Below are positions 32,261 to 43,970 of a stretch of DNA of 64,000 nt, one piece after another. Both the position numbers and the translations under genes were made by a program. The stretch is taken from positions 806,001 through 870,000 of the forward strand of contig JAPDRO010000005.1 of NCBI GenBank assembly GCA_030247885.1, given 5' to 3'. The DNA is from Taxawa tesnikishii (nom. ined.) (Eukaryota > Ascomycota > Dothideomycetes > Dothideales). The notes under the pieces are model-generated. The model ran no database searches. It saw nothing but the letters and a program-made list of their open reading frames with translations, and was not told the origin of the DNA. Positions within the stretch are counted from its first letter, which is position 1. Each line of letters opens with the position of its first letter.

Positions 32261-34165
32261 CTACAACATGTTCTGTTGTTTAGCCAGCTTCGCGTACCTC
32301 GGCGCCGTCCACCTGCGAATTCTCTTCCCAAAAACGATGAAAAATACTGCAATCGCGGTGATGGCAGCGCTCAAGCAGCCCACGAAGATGAACGTGTTCT
32401 GAAGCCCCATCCCATCTATCCAGGGCTGGATGCCCCACGTAATGCCGAAGCCTACAACATTCCGGATGAGTATAATGGTCGTAACAGCTTGTCCGTCAAT
32501 CTCCTTGTAGCAGTCGAGAATGTACGCCATGGTGACGGTACCACCGACTGAAAGCCCGAAGCCGACAAGGCCCATGCCAACAACGGGCGCGATCCAAGGC
32601 AGGCCGTGCGCGGCTGTGATGCCGTAAATCATGAGACCGGCCGGCATGATCAGGATGTCTGGGATGAAAGCCCAGAGGCGGAATTCAGGCTCGTGAAATC
32701 CTCGGTTGCGGTTGGCAAGGAGGAGCGTGAAACGGTCATTTAGTGGGCCGGAGAAACATGCTCTGTTCAGGTTCAGCTCAGCATACAAGGAGATAGTGGG
32801 AAGGAAAGACTGACCCAAAGAGGGAGCCAATCATGGGTGATATCCAGACTAGGCCGATGGCGTCGTTCGTGAAGAGGTAGGGTGGGGAGCGAAGATTTCT
32901 GCGACTGTGGTGCCCATGACAGCTAGCCAGCTGACGCAGGTGCCGTAGTTGATCCCGCACTGGATACATTAGCATCCGTATGCGGCCGTGTCGTTGACTG
33001 ACTTACCCAGAGAACAGCAGGAAGTGTAGCGACCCTCAACGGCCTCCAGAATTCTTGAGCGACTTCGGTCCAGCTTTCTGGGAATAGCTGATACAGACTG
33101 TATTGAATCTTGAACCCGGCTGCATCAAAGACCTGGCCGACCTTTGGCCCATTGCTTGCTGTCATCCGCATGTCGGTCTCGTCGACATCGGGATCAGCCT
33201 TCTTTGGCACTGCAAGGGTCCTGCTGTTCGTATCATGGCCACCAAGTACTTCTGTCCCAACCGGCATAGCGTTCAGCTGTGTCGCTTCATGCAGATCCGC
33301 CGACCGGACGAAGCGACTTTCCTCGAACGTGAAGAAGAAAGCCACCAACAGGGCGGCGGTCAAGATACACCCCCACCGGTATATCCACCGCCATCCTTGG
33401 TTGACCGCCATGTATCCCGCACAGATGGGTCCGATGAACGAACCGAAAGCGAGACCAAAGACGTATATGCCGAGTTTGCCTCCACGCTCGTGCGTAAAGT
33501 AGATGTCCGAGATCGAGATGGCAACAAGTGCTTCGAAAGGTGCGGCACCGAGGCCGAGGAGGACGTGCGCTCCCTGATAATCACCAATATGTCTGGAGAA
33601 GACCATCCAGATCTGGGATACGAGGACGAGCAGAAGAGTCCAGACGTAGATTGCGCGTCTGCCGAGTTCTGTGATACAGACTATTTGTTAGCTCGCCGCG
33701 AACTGCATACGTTGGAACGAAGGTGTTTCCTTACTGTTTGAACTAGGCACGAAAAAGATGTTGCCGACTCCCAGCATCAGCAAGCAGACCGCTTGTCCAA
33801 TATTCAATTGGCTAATATCGATGTTGTACACCGCCGCCAAATCCAAGTAAATGACGGATTCCCAGTTCGTGAGGGCTCCTAGCAGAGCGCTGTAGCATGT
33901 CAGGAGGAATAGGTGGTATGCCTTTCTCCGTGCCGACCATTTCTGGTACGATAACACGGTCAGAAGAAGCCCGCTATGAAGTGAATGCTAATGTACTTAC
34001 AAGAGGATCATTGATGTCTGAGGATGGCGTGGGTACCAGGATAATGTCTTCATGCGAGAAGCCAGCTTGATGCGTTCCTTGAACTATGGTTCCTTGAAGG
34101 ACTATGTACACAGTTCCAGGAACAATATCGTAGTCGGGCACATCCTGAGGTTCGATGAAACTCAT
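32261..34165 (-). CDS. Major facilitator superfamily transporter
   Basis: About five exons on the minus strand, start 34165, stop at 32261. The N-terminal cytoplasmic part ends NDPL before the first intron. Then come KWSARRKAYHLFLLTCYSAL, GQAVCLLMLGVGNIFFVP, GRRAIYVWTLLLVLV and GAHVLLGLGAAPFEALVAIS, with the loop motif HERGGKLGIYVFGLAFGSFI. A long central loop leads to FWRPLRVATLPAVLW, CGINYGTCVSWLAVMGTTVA and the final segments, ending in RRWTAPRYAKL. The layout fits a 12-segment proton-coupled symporter or effluxer of the drug/anion type; substrate is unknown. The frame slips by one base at the CCCC run (minus reading) at 32884-32887. It is divergent from the amidase gene, suggesting co-regulation. 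Confidence 0.88.
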
Positions 34166-34847
34166 GATGTTTGATGGTGGCGATGTGGTTGAGCGTGCTC
34201 AGGAGTGAGCTTCCAACGCCTCCTTCGGCCTTCCTTTAAGTTGGCGATGCCGCAGCCCTGCAGTCCAGCATGCCTCGCCACAAGCCCTCACTGCCGGTAT
34301 CTCTGGTTCCGCGCTGGGGGAACCTGTTCCGCATACCAGCTGTTACAGCGCGATACGTACTATCCCTACCATTGGTTCTGAAAGTCGTGTCAGTGTGCGA
34401 AGGTTGAATCCGTTCATGATCTTCCCCATGTAGGCTAACCGCTTTCGGCCGGCCGCTTTTTAGATCATCTGTCGAAAGATTGTGGCTTGCCAAGTCGCGC
34501 CAGTTGGACGGTCCTTTCTGCGGGGAAGTGCGTGGTAGTGCATAAGTTGTCCACAGCTGGAACAAGCTGTTAGAAACCGGACGTCTTCGCCCGGTCACTT
34601 TTTCTATTCGCGTGATGTCTGTTCGAACAATGCGCGATATTCAGCTGACGGACAAGCCAGTGCTAGCGGAATATGGCCAGATCGACGCTAGGAGGGCATT
34701 GCCTATTTGGTCTTGCCGCTCCGTATCTGCCGCATGATATTCGTAGGCTTTTCCGGCCGTCTTGTTCCTCTTTTCTTCATGTTCCTTGTTACACTCTTAA
34801 AAAGACGACACAGATCAGGAATATAACCACATTGATCACAGCCCGCT
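34166..34847. promoter_or_regulatory. Divergent promoter of the MFS transporter and amidase genes
   Basis: About 680 bases between the two starts. CGG/CCG triplets are frequent, including CGGCCGGCCG at about 34447-34456 and a CCGGACGTCTTCGCCCGG stretch near 34577. These could be Zn2Cys6 sites but no symmetry is convincing. Short open frames here look accidental. Confidence 0.45.
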
Positions 34848-36630
34848 ATGACCGTCGATAATACATACCTGGAGGTAGCTCGCCTTAAGCAAGAAGAGCG
34901 TGAGCTGCTCATCAGAGACGAATGGCGCTTGGAAGACTTCGAGGTCAAAGGGACCAATGTGCTGCATGTCCCGACCTCGTGTGGTATTCTTACGGAGCGT
35001 GAAATCAGCATAACGTCTGACAATGATGCATTTGACATCGTCGTCAAGATCCGGAATGACGGATATAGCTGCGAGGAGGTGACCCTTGCATTCTGCAAGC
35101 GCGCGGCCATTGCACAGCAATTGGTAAACCCGCCGAGCGTGGATGACACGAGGAAGTCGAGCTGAAACGATACAGACCAATTGCCTGACCGAGATTTTCT
35201 TCGAGGAAGCGATCGAGAGGGCACGTGAACTCGACAAACAGAAGGCTGCGGACCCAGACAATCTGCCACCACTCTTTGGCCTTCCCATCTCCCTCAAGGA
35301 CAGCTTCAACATTCCCGGGAAAGACTCGACAATTGGCCTGATCTGCTTCGCGCATCGACCTGCAACGGAATATTCAGCCCTTCCATCCCTACTTCTGAGC
35401 CTCGGTGCAGTACTGTATTGCAAGACCAACGTCCCTCAGACAATGATGACCGCGGACTCTGACAACAATGTTTTTGGTCGAACGCTGAACCCGAACAACC
35501 TCAACTTAACAGCCGGAGGTTCCACGGGAGGAGAAGGCGCGCTTATCGCTCTCCGAGGGAGCGTGGCTGGCTTTGGCACAGATATCGCTGGCAGTATTCG
35601 CATCCCAAGTGCCTGCAACGGTATCTATGGATTCCGGCCGAGTGCTGACATTGTGCCATATGGCGGTCAGCAGGAACCAGCTCCGGAGGGTGTTGCTGGC
35701 ATAGCGCCTGTCGCGGGCCCGATGGCTACTTCTCTCCGCTCGGTGTCTTTCTTGCTTCAGTCGGTCATGCATGCCCAGCCATGGAGGTTCGACTCAAGCT
35801 GTCTGCATATGCCGTGGCTTAGCAATGCCCTACCCGGCAATCAGCGCCTCAAGGTCGGCTTGGTTTCCGACGATGGCCTGTGTACACCAACACCGCCTGT
35901 ACGCCGCACTTTGTCTGAAAGCGCGCGCAAGCTGGGGATGCGGGCGTTGGAGTCGTCGACCTCAAGCTTCCGGACGTCGCAGAGGCCATCGATACAGCAC
36001 TTCAGATGTTCGGGCTGGACGGTTCTGAGGTGAGGTTATAGAGTCCGGTATTGGGTTCTGTCAGTATGGATCACAATTGACCATGGGTTTTTGCAGTTCG
36101 TCCAAGCGCTTATAAAATCCGGCAAAGAACCGCTAGTTGAATCGGTCAAGAAGGTAGACCTTGCCGCCATTCCTGCCGCAAGTATGGAAACTTACTTCCA
36201 ACTCAACGCGGCCCGGCACAGGATACAGGAGGTGTATCGCAAGCTTTGGATAGAGAACGGGTTGGATGCGCTTATCATGCCGCCAGCGCCGCACACAGCC
36301 GTACCTTTTGACACTTGGGGTCCGATCACTTACACAACGCTCTGGAACCTACTCGACTATCCTGCGGTGATCATTCCGACGGGCAAGGTGCAGCCTTCAG
36401 ACGCTGCTGACAGTATCGACAACGCAAAGTATGGAGAACAGGATGCTGCAATGTACCGGTTGTGTAAGTACTCGGGCGATCGGCCGCGGAACACAACACT
36501 GACGGGCACAGATACGGGCCCCGAAGAATACAAAGACGCTCCACTGACACTGCAGCTTGTGGGAATGAGACAGGAGGACGAGAAGCTGGCCCGGGTTGCT
36601 GCAGTTGTGGATGGTGTTTTGAACACGTGA
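34848..36630 (+). CDS. Amidase signature family enzyme (acetamidase type)
   Basis: Four exons: 34848-35123, 35176-36029, 36097-36463 and 36512-36630. The N-terminus has YLEVARLKQEERELLIRDEW and the CCEEVTLAF-like region seen in fungal acetamidases. The amidase core shows LFGLPISLKDSFN (catalytic Lys), then LNLTAGGSTGGEGALIALRG (cis-Ser; the usual second Ser is Thr) and GFGTDIAGSIRIPSACNGIY (nucleophile Ser, usually preceded by Gly-Gly). DALIMPPAPHTAVPFDTW and DAPLTLQLVGMRQEDEKLAR close the C-terminus. Enzymes of this family hydrolyse small amides to acid plus ammonia. One frame slip of one base lies near 35928-35937, between SESARK and AGDAGVGVVDLKLPD. Confidence 0.9.
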
Positions 36631-37195
36631 GGGTGTTTATGCTGCTGGACTATCGCGGCGGGAGTACAACTTGAAGGGCGGAGGTCCTCCTCACTCTAGT
36701 TAAATTCCTCCACGAAAATCTTTCAAAGCGATAGTACTGTAACTGGCAAAAGTGCATCAGCTGTGAATCGAGCACGGGGCCCGGTGGCATCTCATGGGTT
36801 CAAGTTTCTCGAGATTCGGTCCCTCGAGTTGGAGGGCAGGATGGCAACGATGGATATTTTACCACTAAACCCACTGATGCTGAGAAGCAACGTTCAACAT
36901 CTTGGATTCCCGCATGGTCATCCACTGCAGTACTGACGAGACGGTCGACTGATTAAGTTCAGGAGAGCGGACGGGATCCTCTGCTTTCAGCCGCCTATGG
37001 TCGAACGTGCTTGGTCTGGTTGCAGTTAAAGCTTTCCGGGTGGATAGTGGCTGCATCGTATCCGGTGCAGGGCTAGCAAGAGAGGCCTGTTCCCCAATCG
37101 AGTCGTATCATGGCAGACATGAGCGAGATGACAATGGTCGAAAACGTCTGTCCGAACGCGGCTCGTTGGGAGGGTTCTGTGTGGTCGAGGAAAGC
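36631..37195. other. Intergenic region between convergent genes
   Basis: About 565 bases between the amidase stop and the urm1 stop. I see no gene or repeat here. Confidence 0.5.
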
Positions 37196-37667
37196 TCATC
37201 CGCCGTGTAACGTGGATACGAAAACGATGTTGTCACCGTCCTGGATCTCGTACTTGTCTTCGCCTTCGAGTTCCCAATCCGCGTCATTTATCAGAACCAG
37301 GATTCCGGGTCGCCTGGGGTACATCAGCAACCATCGAACCAACGCCCGCAACTAGAAGGTTGGAGCAGGAGGGGGAAGGGGGCGCGACAGGAGGAGCACT
37401 ACTCACACAGACTCGTCGAGGACGAAGAGCTCCTTTTTCTGATTCTTGCCCATGACTTTCTCGCACAAATGGTGGATAAGATAGGCGACATTGACGGGGT
37501 TTCCGGATGTGTCTTTGGAGGGGAGAGCGATCTTGTGGTCACGTTGATTGGAGAAGAGGAGTTCTAATCCACCGCTGGGTAAGATTAGTTGCAGATGTCG
37601 GTGAGAGGTCGGAGGCCGGGATGGAGGCTCACGTGAACTCGACGACAACGTTGATGGCACCAGGCAT
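37196..37667 (-). CDS. urm1: Ubiquitin-related modifier Urm1
   Basis: Three exons on the minus strand: 37667-37633; then from 37574 to about 37415; and a last exon to the stop at 37196-37198. The protein reads [100 protein letters not shown] and STLHGG. The C-terminal Gly-Gly is the site that Uba4 thiocarboxylates. Urm1 is both the sulfur carrier for 2-thiolation of wobble uridine in tRNA and a protein modifier. The splice phases agree and no slip is seen. Confidence 0.96.
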
Positions 37668-38471
37668 GCTTGCTGGAGAAACCGTATCCGCAAGAGAGTC
37701 TGGAATTGCGTTTGTCCGGCGCGACTAAGCATAGAGGAAGCGAATTGGAGGGGCAGCGATGTTCACGTGTCGCGTTGTATTTTCCAAGAAGAGAAGTGGG
37801 GTTTGGGGTCAAACAAAGCAAAGCAAAGCAAAGCAAAGCGGATGCGGAGAAAGTCGCGCCGAGAGTTGCACCGTCACCGCACCTTCCCCGAGAGGAGAGA
37901 AGCGGAGATCCAACAAGTCTTATCAACGGCTACCGCAACCGGCCAACATGCAGCACACCCTCTGTCGAGATAAGGCAGCTAAGCGCGCTCCGTTGCAGAT
38001 AAGCCATCACAATCCGCTGTCGAGGTCGATCGTGCACGGCACTGCGCCTATGGGCCCTACGGCAGGCTAGGCGACAGGCCAGGCGACAGGCCGGTAGCAC
38101 TCTAGCACTCTAACCAACTGCTCCAGCGCACCCATTCGTTGTAGTCATCCGCCGTCGTGGCAGTGTCACATGCCTACCCTACACTACACCACCACTACCA
38201 CCACCACCCAACGACTTACTCTTGCTCTTACCCGATAAGTCACAGTATATTCCTTTTGCTCCTCCTTCCACGTCTTCTCTTGTCTTGTCTTCTCTTCTCT
38301 CTTCGTACTAGTGATATACAAACTTCCTACTGTCTTCTACCAACCCTCGTTGATAAGGGAACCCCGCCGACCGCTCCTCCTCCTCCTCCTCCTCCTCCTC
38401 TTCTTCTTCCTCCTCCTCCTCCTCCTCCTCCTCCTCACCCTCCCCTCCTCCAAGCCAGCCGTGACTCGACT
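37668..38471. promoter_or_regulatory. Divergent promoter with repeats (urm1 and PQ-loop gene)
   Basis: About 800 bases. It contains a pentamer repeat (CAAAG, about five units, 37814-37839), short tandem copies of a GGCGACAGGCC-like unit near 38069-38092, a doubled AGCACTCT near 38096, and a long CTC/TTC pyrimidine tract at 38374-38447. The pyrimidine tract is probably the 5' leader of the PQ-loop gene; such tracts are common in fungal promoters and leaders. Confidence 0.6.
38374..38447. repeat. CTC/TTC trinucleotide microsatellite
   Basis: A nearly pure run of CTC units interrupted by a few TTC units, just upstream of the PQ-loop start at 38472. It could be translated only if an upstream ATG (38157) were used, which I do not favour. 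Confidence 0.8.
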
Positions 38472-39748
38472 ATGTCATGGCGTGCAGGCATAGAAGCCTT
38501 CAAGCCCGCTCTGCCCCAACACTGTGAGCCAGCAACCGACTTCCTCTACCGCTTCTCCTCTACCTTCCATGTCTGCGTTCCTACCAATCTCGCCTTCATA
38601 TCGACCACTCTCGGCACACTGTCCATCGTATCATGGCTGTTCGCCCAGCTGCCCCAGATCTACAAGAACTACAGCATCAAGAGCACGTCTGGCTTATCGA
38701 TATACTTCCTGGTAGAGTGGTGTCTGGGTGATCTCAGCAATTTGCTCGGAGCCATACTCACCCATCAGGCGACATGGCAGATGATCGTAGCGGGATACTA
38801 CTGCTTCGTTGATCTCATGCTGGTCGCTCAGTGGCTTTGGTACGAACATCTCCAACACGGCCACCACCTGCGTCGTGTCTGGCCGAGGAAGAGTAGACCT
38901 GCGGGTGACGGTGAGGGTGGTATGCAGCAGGTGGTGATCGAGGGTATGCCACCGCTCAGCCGGAGCAGCTCAGCCCCCGGCTCCACTCCTGCTCCGGACA
39001 AGCAGAGCGGCACACCACAAACACCAGCCAAGGACATCAAAGCGTTCAACTTCAAGCGCTCCAACACGCAGCCGGATTGGCGCACGCCGGACTTTGAGAA
39101 GCCGCGCGAAGACAGGTCGACGCGTCCGCAGATCCACCGCATCCAGCCATCCTCCTCAATCCCCTCACCCTCACCACGCACCGTAATCTTCCTCGCCTGT
39201 CTCATCTCGCTCGCCACCGCGTCTCCCTCCATCCTCCTCCTCCCACCACCAGCACCCCAACCACCACCACAACCACGCAAGCCAACCCCCTCTCAACCGC
39301 CGGCACCATCCTCTCCTGGGCCTCAACAGCCCTCTACCTCCTCTCCCGCCTCCCCCAACTCTACAAAAACTACCGCCGCCGCTCCACCTCGGGCCTCTCG
39401 CCCCACCTCTTCCTGGCCGCCTTCTTCGGCAACCTCTTCTACAGTTCCTCCATCCTGACCAACCCGAACGCCTGGCTCGACGCCCCGCCCCACGGCAACG
39501 GCGGCTGGGCGGGCGCGGACGGGAACGCGCGTCCCGACTGGATCGCGCGCGCTACGCCCTTCTTCCTCGGCGCCGCCGGGGCCTTGGCCTTGGACGCCGG
39601 CATGGGATTGCAATTCTTGATGTACGGAGAGGCGAGGCCCGTCGCGGTCGTGGACGAGGACGAGTTGGGCGAGGGGAGGTGGAGGTGGAGGAGGGTGAGT
39701 GGCTGGATGAGGGGTGGGTGCCCAGTTTCAGTGGGGCCGTGGTGGTGA
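38472..39748 (+). CDS. PQ-loop vacuolar amino-acid transporter-like protein (Ypq/Rtc2)
   Basis: The start is the ATG at 38472 (MSWRAGIEAFKPALP), where family-like sequence begins; the open frame reaches further up through low-complexity leader. The first PQ-loop has LGTLSIVSWLFAQLPQIYKN, YSIKSTSGLSIYFLVEWCLG and DLSNLLGAILTHQATWQMIV. The second has LSTAGTILSWASTALYLLSR, LPQLYKNYRRRSTSGLSPHL and FFGNLFYSSSILTNPNAW. A charged cytoplasmic loop separates them. Homologues (Ypq1-3, PQLC2) export cationic amino acids from the vacuole. The frame slips by one base near 39225-39245, in a C/T-rich stretch before the second repeat. A second slip near 39700-39712 (GGGG) is possible; it would change the C-terminal tail and move the stop to about 39832. 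Confidence 0.85.
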
Positions 39749-40205
39749 CTGAGGGGAGAGGGAGGGGTTGTTGCGCGCGGAGAGGGTCCCGGAGGGAGGC
39801 GCTTACGGGACCGCTAGTGCGAGACCTTAGATGACGTGGATTGTGTGTGATGTGTGAGTTTTGAGCGGCATTGCGAGGGCAGGGAGAAGTGATAGATTGC
39901 ATGTTCTGGATTTGCATGATGTTGATGATTCTACGATCACACGGATGGGACACAGGTGGTGTTAGAGGGTGTTTAGATGTCATTTGCTGGCGGGTTTTAT
40001 CTGCATGGAGTGTATGGTTGCGGGTTTGCGAGATGCATTTTTATACATAAATGAGTACATTGAGTTGCTTGCCTAATATCACGCCATTCCACAACCGGGG
40101 GTTGTCGTACCGCACGCAAAGGGGCACCTGAGACTGCCCGAAGAACGCCCCGATTCCATCAACAGAGGTACCCGCCATTCCTTTCCTTTCACGTTGTCGA
40201 AAGCT
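39749..40205. other. Intergenic region between convergent genes
   Basis: About 460 bases between the PQ-loop and arrestin stops; the PQ-loop tail may extend to about 39832 if the second slip is real. Nothing else is seen. Confidence 0.45.
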
Positions 40206-41619
40206 TTAGACCCTGAGCTTGACATCCCCTGATGTGACACCGATCTCCCTGCCTGGAAGACCACGGTACGCAGGCGGCGCCGTCGCAGTGTTCGAGCCAG
40301 TTGACGCGAGTGCCGCACCAGACGAGGATGGTCCAGCACTGCTGTTGCTGCTGCTGCTCTCCTGGTACGAGGGCAACACTTCCACGGGCGTTCTGCTGCT
40401 GCCAACCGGACGGACCTGCATTTCGCCCCGTTGCAGGCCACCTCGCTGGGCCGCATGCTCCCAAGGCAGGACTTCGAACCCGAGCTTGGGTCCCTCGACG
40501 CTGAACAGTTGGCCCGATTCCTGATGCCGGATGGAAGCCGTGATCTTGAGTCTGTGAGCGTGCGCGACTATGTAAGAAGAAAAGTCGGGCACGATGCCGG
40601 AGTCGGTTTGATTCATGGATGCCAGCGTGAAGTCCTGCGTCACAACGACGGGCGTGTTGTCCAGGGGCAGCCGGAGTACGTGTGCGTTGAGCCGCGCGGG
40701 TAAGTTCTTACTGGGAGTCGTCGCGGCTGGAGATGACGGCGAGGGATGGAGCGTCTTCGTCGCTACAACAGATGAGGTGCATTCACCACGCCCGCTTACC
40801 AACGCCTTTACACGAATGTGACTGTAACTTTTCAGCTGTAAATCCACTTGTTCGAGCACCAGCGTCGGCTCTGCAGGATCGTTCGGTGTTTCGAGGATGT
40901 GCTTTAGTGATAGGGATATCGGCAGTGGGGTCCAGGGCTCTGCGCGAGCGGGAATCTGAACGGAGCAGAGGAACTTGATTACCGGAGTCGCGAGCGATGG
41001 ATCCGAAGTGAAGACGTGTGCGAGCTTCTGCTTGAATGTATGTTGTTCCGGACGCAGGGAACTGCTGCTCCAGCGGGTAAAGTCGAGCGGGTGAACGATG
41101 GGTACGGGAGCAACAGGGGCTCGCGTGTGGTGGAGACAACGTCCAAAGCAAGCTTTTGGAATCGGAATGGAGCAAACGATCCGGATTTATCTTTACTTTC
41201 AATGTATATTCGATTTTTCCTTTGGCACGTCCTGAACCGTTCCGCACCGCAATCGTTGGCGGAAGAGGGTGTGGCTCGTTCTCGTACGTGGGGTCGCCGA
41301 CGCCATTGCTGCGTGTGAACTGCGTGTATTCTGGAAAAGTAAGAGAGAAAGGCCAGGACATAGTTTGTGGTTGGATGGTGTAGGATCCTGAGTAGAGGGT
41401 TTGCTGGGACCGGAACAGCTCGATCTTTTCGGTATGGCGACGGCGCGACTCGCCAGCGCCACGGACGATCTCGGCGGACATCTTGCCTTTGAGGATTACG
41501 ACGACACCATCAAGAGTCTCTTGCGAAGGTATCCGGTAGGTTAAGACTCCAGAGATCGTATCTCCGCCGCGATAGTACGGCTTTCGGCCGCCATCGAAGA
41601 TGATGTTTATCACGCCCAT
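40206..41619 (-). CDS. Alpha-arrestin-like protein
   Basis: Read on the minus strand from 41619. The N-terminal arrestin fold has INIIFDGGRKPYYRGGDTIS, GVLTYRIPSQETLDGVVVIL, TLYSGSYTIQPQTMSWPFSL and GKIEYTLKVKI. The sequence then continues in a second frame (FAPFRFQKLALDVVSTTRE) and a third (PIVHPLDFTRWSSSSLRPEQ ... FLCSVQIPARAEPWTPLPIS). The C-terminal arrestin half follows: VLEQVDLQLKSYSHIRVKAL ... DFSSYIVAHAHRLKITASIR ... GPKLGFEVLPWE. The tail contains an LPSYQE and a PPAYRG motif, PY-type sites that recruit Rsp5-type ligases. Such arrestins guide endocytosis of plasma-membrane transporters. Two one-base slips lie near 41185 and at the GGGG run at 41116-41119. No intron is needed. Confidence 0.8.
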
Positions 41620-42154
41620 AGCGATATTAGGTGCTGGTTGTTCGTGAGTGTCCTTTCTTTGTATGAGTGCACGAAAGAGAACAGTTTGAGACAGGTAGGA
41701 GGTTAGTAAGGATAGATTCTTAGGTGAGAGCTCAAGGCATGTTATATAAGGTGCCTGTAGATAGAAAGTCTGAGGTAAAGAGATGTGATCTGCCTGAGGC
41801 GCAGCTTGAAGCGTGGCTTAGTCTCCTTGAGCGAGCATCCTTCGGCCCAGCTCTGCGTCACTCAAGGACATACTTGCCTGTTTTGAAGCCTTGTGGTCGC
41901 CGTTGACTTACCGTTTGACCCTAGAGCTTGTTATAGTGTACGCATGTGATGAATTGGAATCAACGGTGTTGAACAGTAGGAAAGAGACGAGGCGGAGTAG
42001 GGACATACACTTCCCTAAAGAAGAATAGCGGGCTTGGCGCATCGGTCCTCGGCAAAGTCGGTCTCCTTGTTGGAACACTTATTGCGGACTTGGACTTAGG
42101 CATCTAAGATTATGTATCTATTCATCTATCACATAGCAGCCTGAACCACATCTT
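41620..42154. other. Intergenic region
   Basis: About 535 bases upstream of the arrestin gene and downstream of the dehydrogenase gene, both on the minus strand. A frame at 41724-41906 (plus) has no recognisable content. Expected to contain the arrestin promoter. Confidence 0.45.
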
Positions 42155-43448
42155 CTATAGGGATGCATGCTCCGGAACAGGGCTGTTGAGCTTGCCCTTC
42201 TCCAATGCTGCCCGCACGTTTCCAATACACCACTCCTCCATTTTCTGCTGCGTCTCAACCGACCAAGTACCCATGTGCGGCACGAGCAGCACGTTCGGGT
42301 TAGTAATCAGGCCTGGGTGAATCTTTGGCTCTTCCTCGAAAACATCAAGGCCCACGGAGTAGACGTGTCCGCTGTCGAGAGCTTTCACCATCGCGACCTC
42401 GTCGATGACTGCACCGCGAGCGGTGTTGATGACCACGACGCCTTTTTTCATCTTCTCGAACTCTTTGGTTGAGATGATGTGACGCGTGTGTTTCTAGAGA
42501 TCGCGTCAGGAACCGTTGCTAGAAAAAGTGGCGTTGTAGAGCACAGCAAACTCACGTTCAACGGCAGATTCAAACTGATCACATCGGACTGCGCAAGCAG
42601 TTCATCCATACTGACGTATTTGGCGCCTCCCGCCAACTCCTCACTGAGCGGCTTGCGGTTATGATAGATGGTGGTCATGCCAAAGACGTCCATCTTGGCT
42701 TTCAAGTTGCGCCCGATGCCCCCATGCCTAGGATGCCGAGGACTTTACCTTGCGGATCGTGGCCGAGTGGTGGTGGTGGGTGACCCCGCCACTTTCCGTC
42801 ACGAAGAGCAAGCATCGATGTGTTGAAGTTGCGCAAAGCACCGATTATCAAGAAAGCGGCGGTGTCGGCTGTTGAATCGTCCACGGCGGTTGGAACATTG
42901 GAAACCAGGAGAGGGGGTTGCGCTCAGCGCAGGCGTGTACGTCGATTTGGTCGTACCCCGCGCCTAAGAGGCCATGTCAGTCTCGTTATTCGAGAGCCAA
43001 ATCCCGGCTTCAGTGCAGTAGAGTCCTCTCTTGCACGCAATCGTCCGTTGGGTGGTCAACGGAACTAAGAAGCACTCACCATTGTGCGCCAAGAAGCGCC
43101 AGGTCTTGGGCAATACACTGAGCATCTCTTGATCGAACATTCCCGTTATATCAAAGCTTCCGAATGTTCTGTAAGCGGCAACAACGCCGTCGAGTTTGCC
43201 GGACTTGCATTCTTCGATAAACTCAGGTCTGCTGCGAGATTCGGGAGATACTAGCTCGGCCAATTCGGAAAGTGCATTCCATGTATCCTTTGCGCTGTTC
43301 GGGCAGGTTAGGCATTGTTGTATAAGAGACAAAGAAGGATCGTTAATCATATTGGATGTTGTATGGGGATTGAATCGGGTGTTAGGTTACGGATGAATAT
43401 TACATACAGCACGATATCTCCGAGAAGGAGAACCTTTGGTTTGGTCAT
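42155..43448 (-). CDS. D-isomer-specific 2-hydroxyacid dehydrogenase (glyoxylate/hydroxypyruvate reductase-like)
   Basis: Several exons on the minus strand. Exon 1 (43448) codes MTKPKVLLLGDIVL, then a GTATGT donor. Later parts give AKDTWNALSELAELVSPESR, LDGVVAAYRTFGSFDITGMF, GAGYDQIDVHACAER and VSNVPTAVDDSTADTAAFLI. The NAD-binding motif is GILGMGGIGRN, and the end has DVISLNLPLN, GVVVINTARGAVIDEVAMVK (catalytic Arg), DVFEEEP (Glu) and VPHMGTWS (His). These are the three catalytic residues of the family. Members reduce glyoxylate, hydroxypyruvate or other 2-oxoacids with NADH or NADPH. The frame slips by one base at two homopolymers, 42913-42917 (GGGGG) and 42719-42723 (CCCCC). Confidence 0.87.
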
Positions 43449-43970
43449 CCTTCAATACTCGTGCTCAAATCTGCGTGCAACAGAGGTTCTTGGTGAAATT
43501 CAGTTCTCGGCAGGGGATCTGCGTGTTATGATCGATATGATCGCTGATGGGTAAACACAACTCTGTCGAACGAGCAGCCACGGTAGGAGAAGCGAAAGTC
43601 ACTGCACGAGAGACTGAAGACGACACTTATATGCAACTGGTTGTCCGAACGCAGAGAGTGTTGGTGTGCATGGTGAGTAATAGATGTCGCTGGGAAGTCA
43701 ATGGAAGGCAATGCCGTTTTCGGTTTACCGAGCCGGCTCTTCTCGAAGGACGACCGGAAGTCCCCGGCTTCCAGTATCTGGTCCCCATTAACAGTGCCTT
43801 CACATTCGTTCTCACCGGACACACAAGCAACAGTCGGACTGTACAGGCGTATTGTGAGGAAGGGTCTATTCATGCTACGTCTTAGTTCTGATTACAAGAT
43901 AATTTCTATATAATGCGTTCTTTCCACGGTCGGTCAACCGATCGGATCCACGGTATAATCATACAGTCAA
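43449..43970. other. Intergenic region
   Basis: About 520 bases. Frames on both strands overlap here (for example 43526-43873 minus), but they show no similarity or splice signals. Expected to hold the dehydrogenase promoter and the 3' region of the esterase gene. Confidence 0.45.

Noticed and set aside
31200-34304. Same 10-mer (CGGTATCTCT) in both divergent promoters of the putative cluster (31200-31209 and 34295-34304)
   Set aside because: With about 420 by 680 bases compared on both strands, one such match is expected about every second time by chance.
38157-38471. Upstream in-frame extension of the PQ-loop protein
   Set aside because: It would translate a His/Tyr-rich and then Pro/Leu microsatellite; the family-like sequence starts near 38472.
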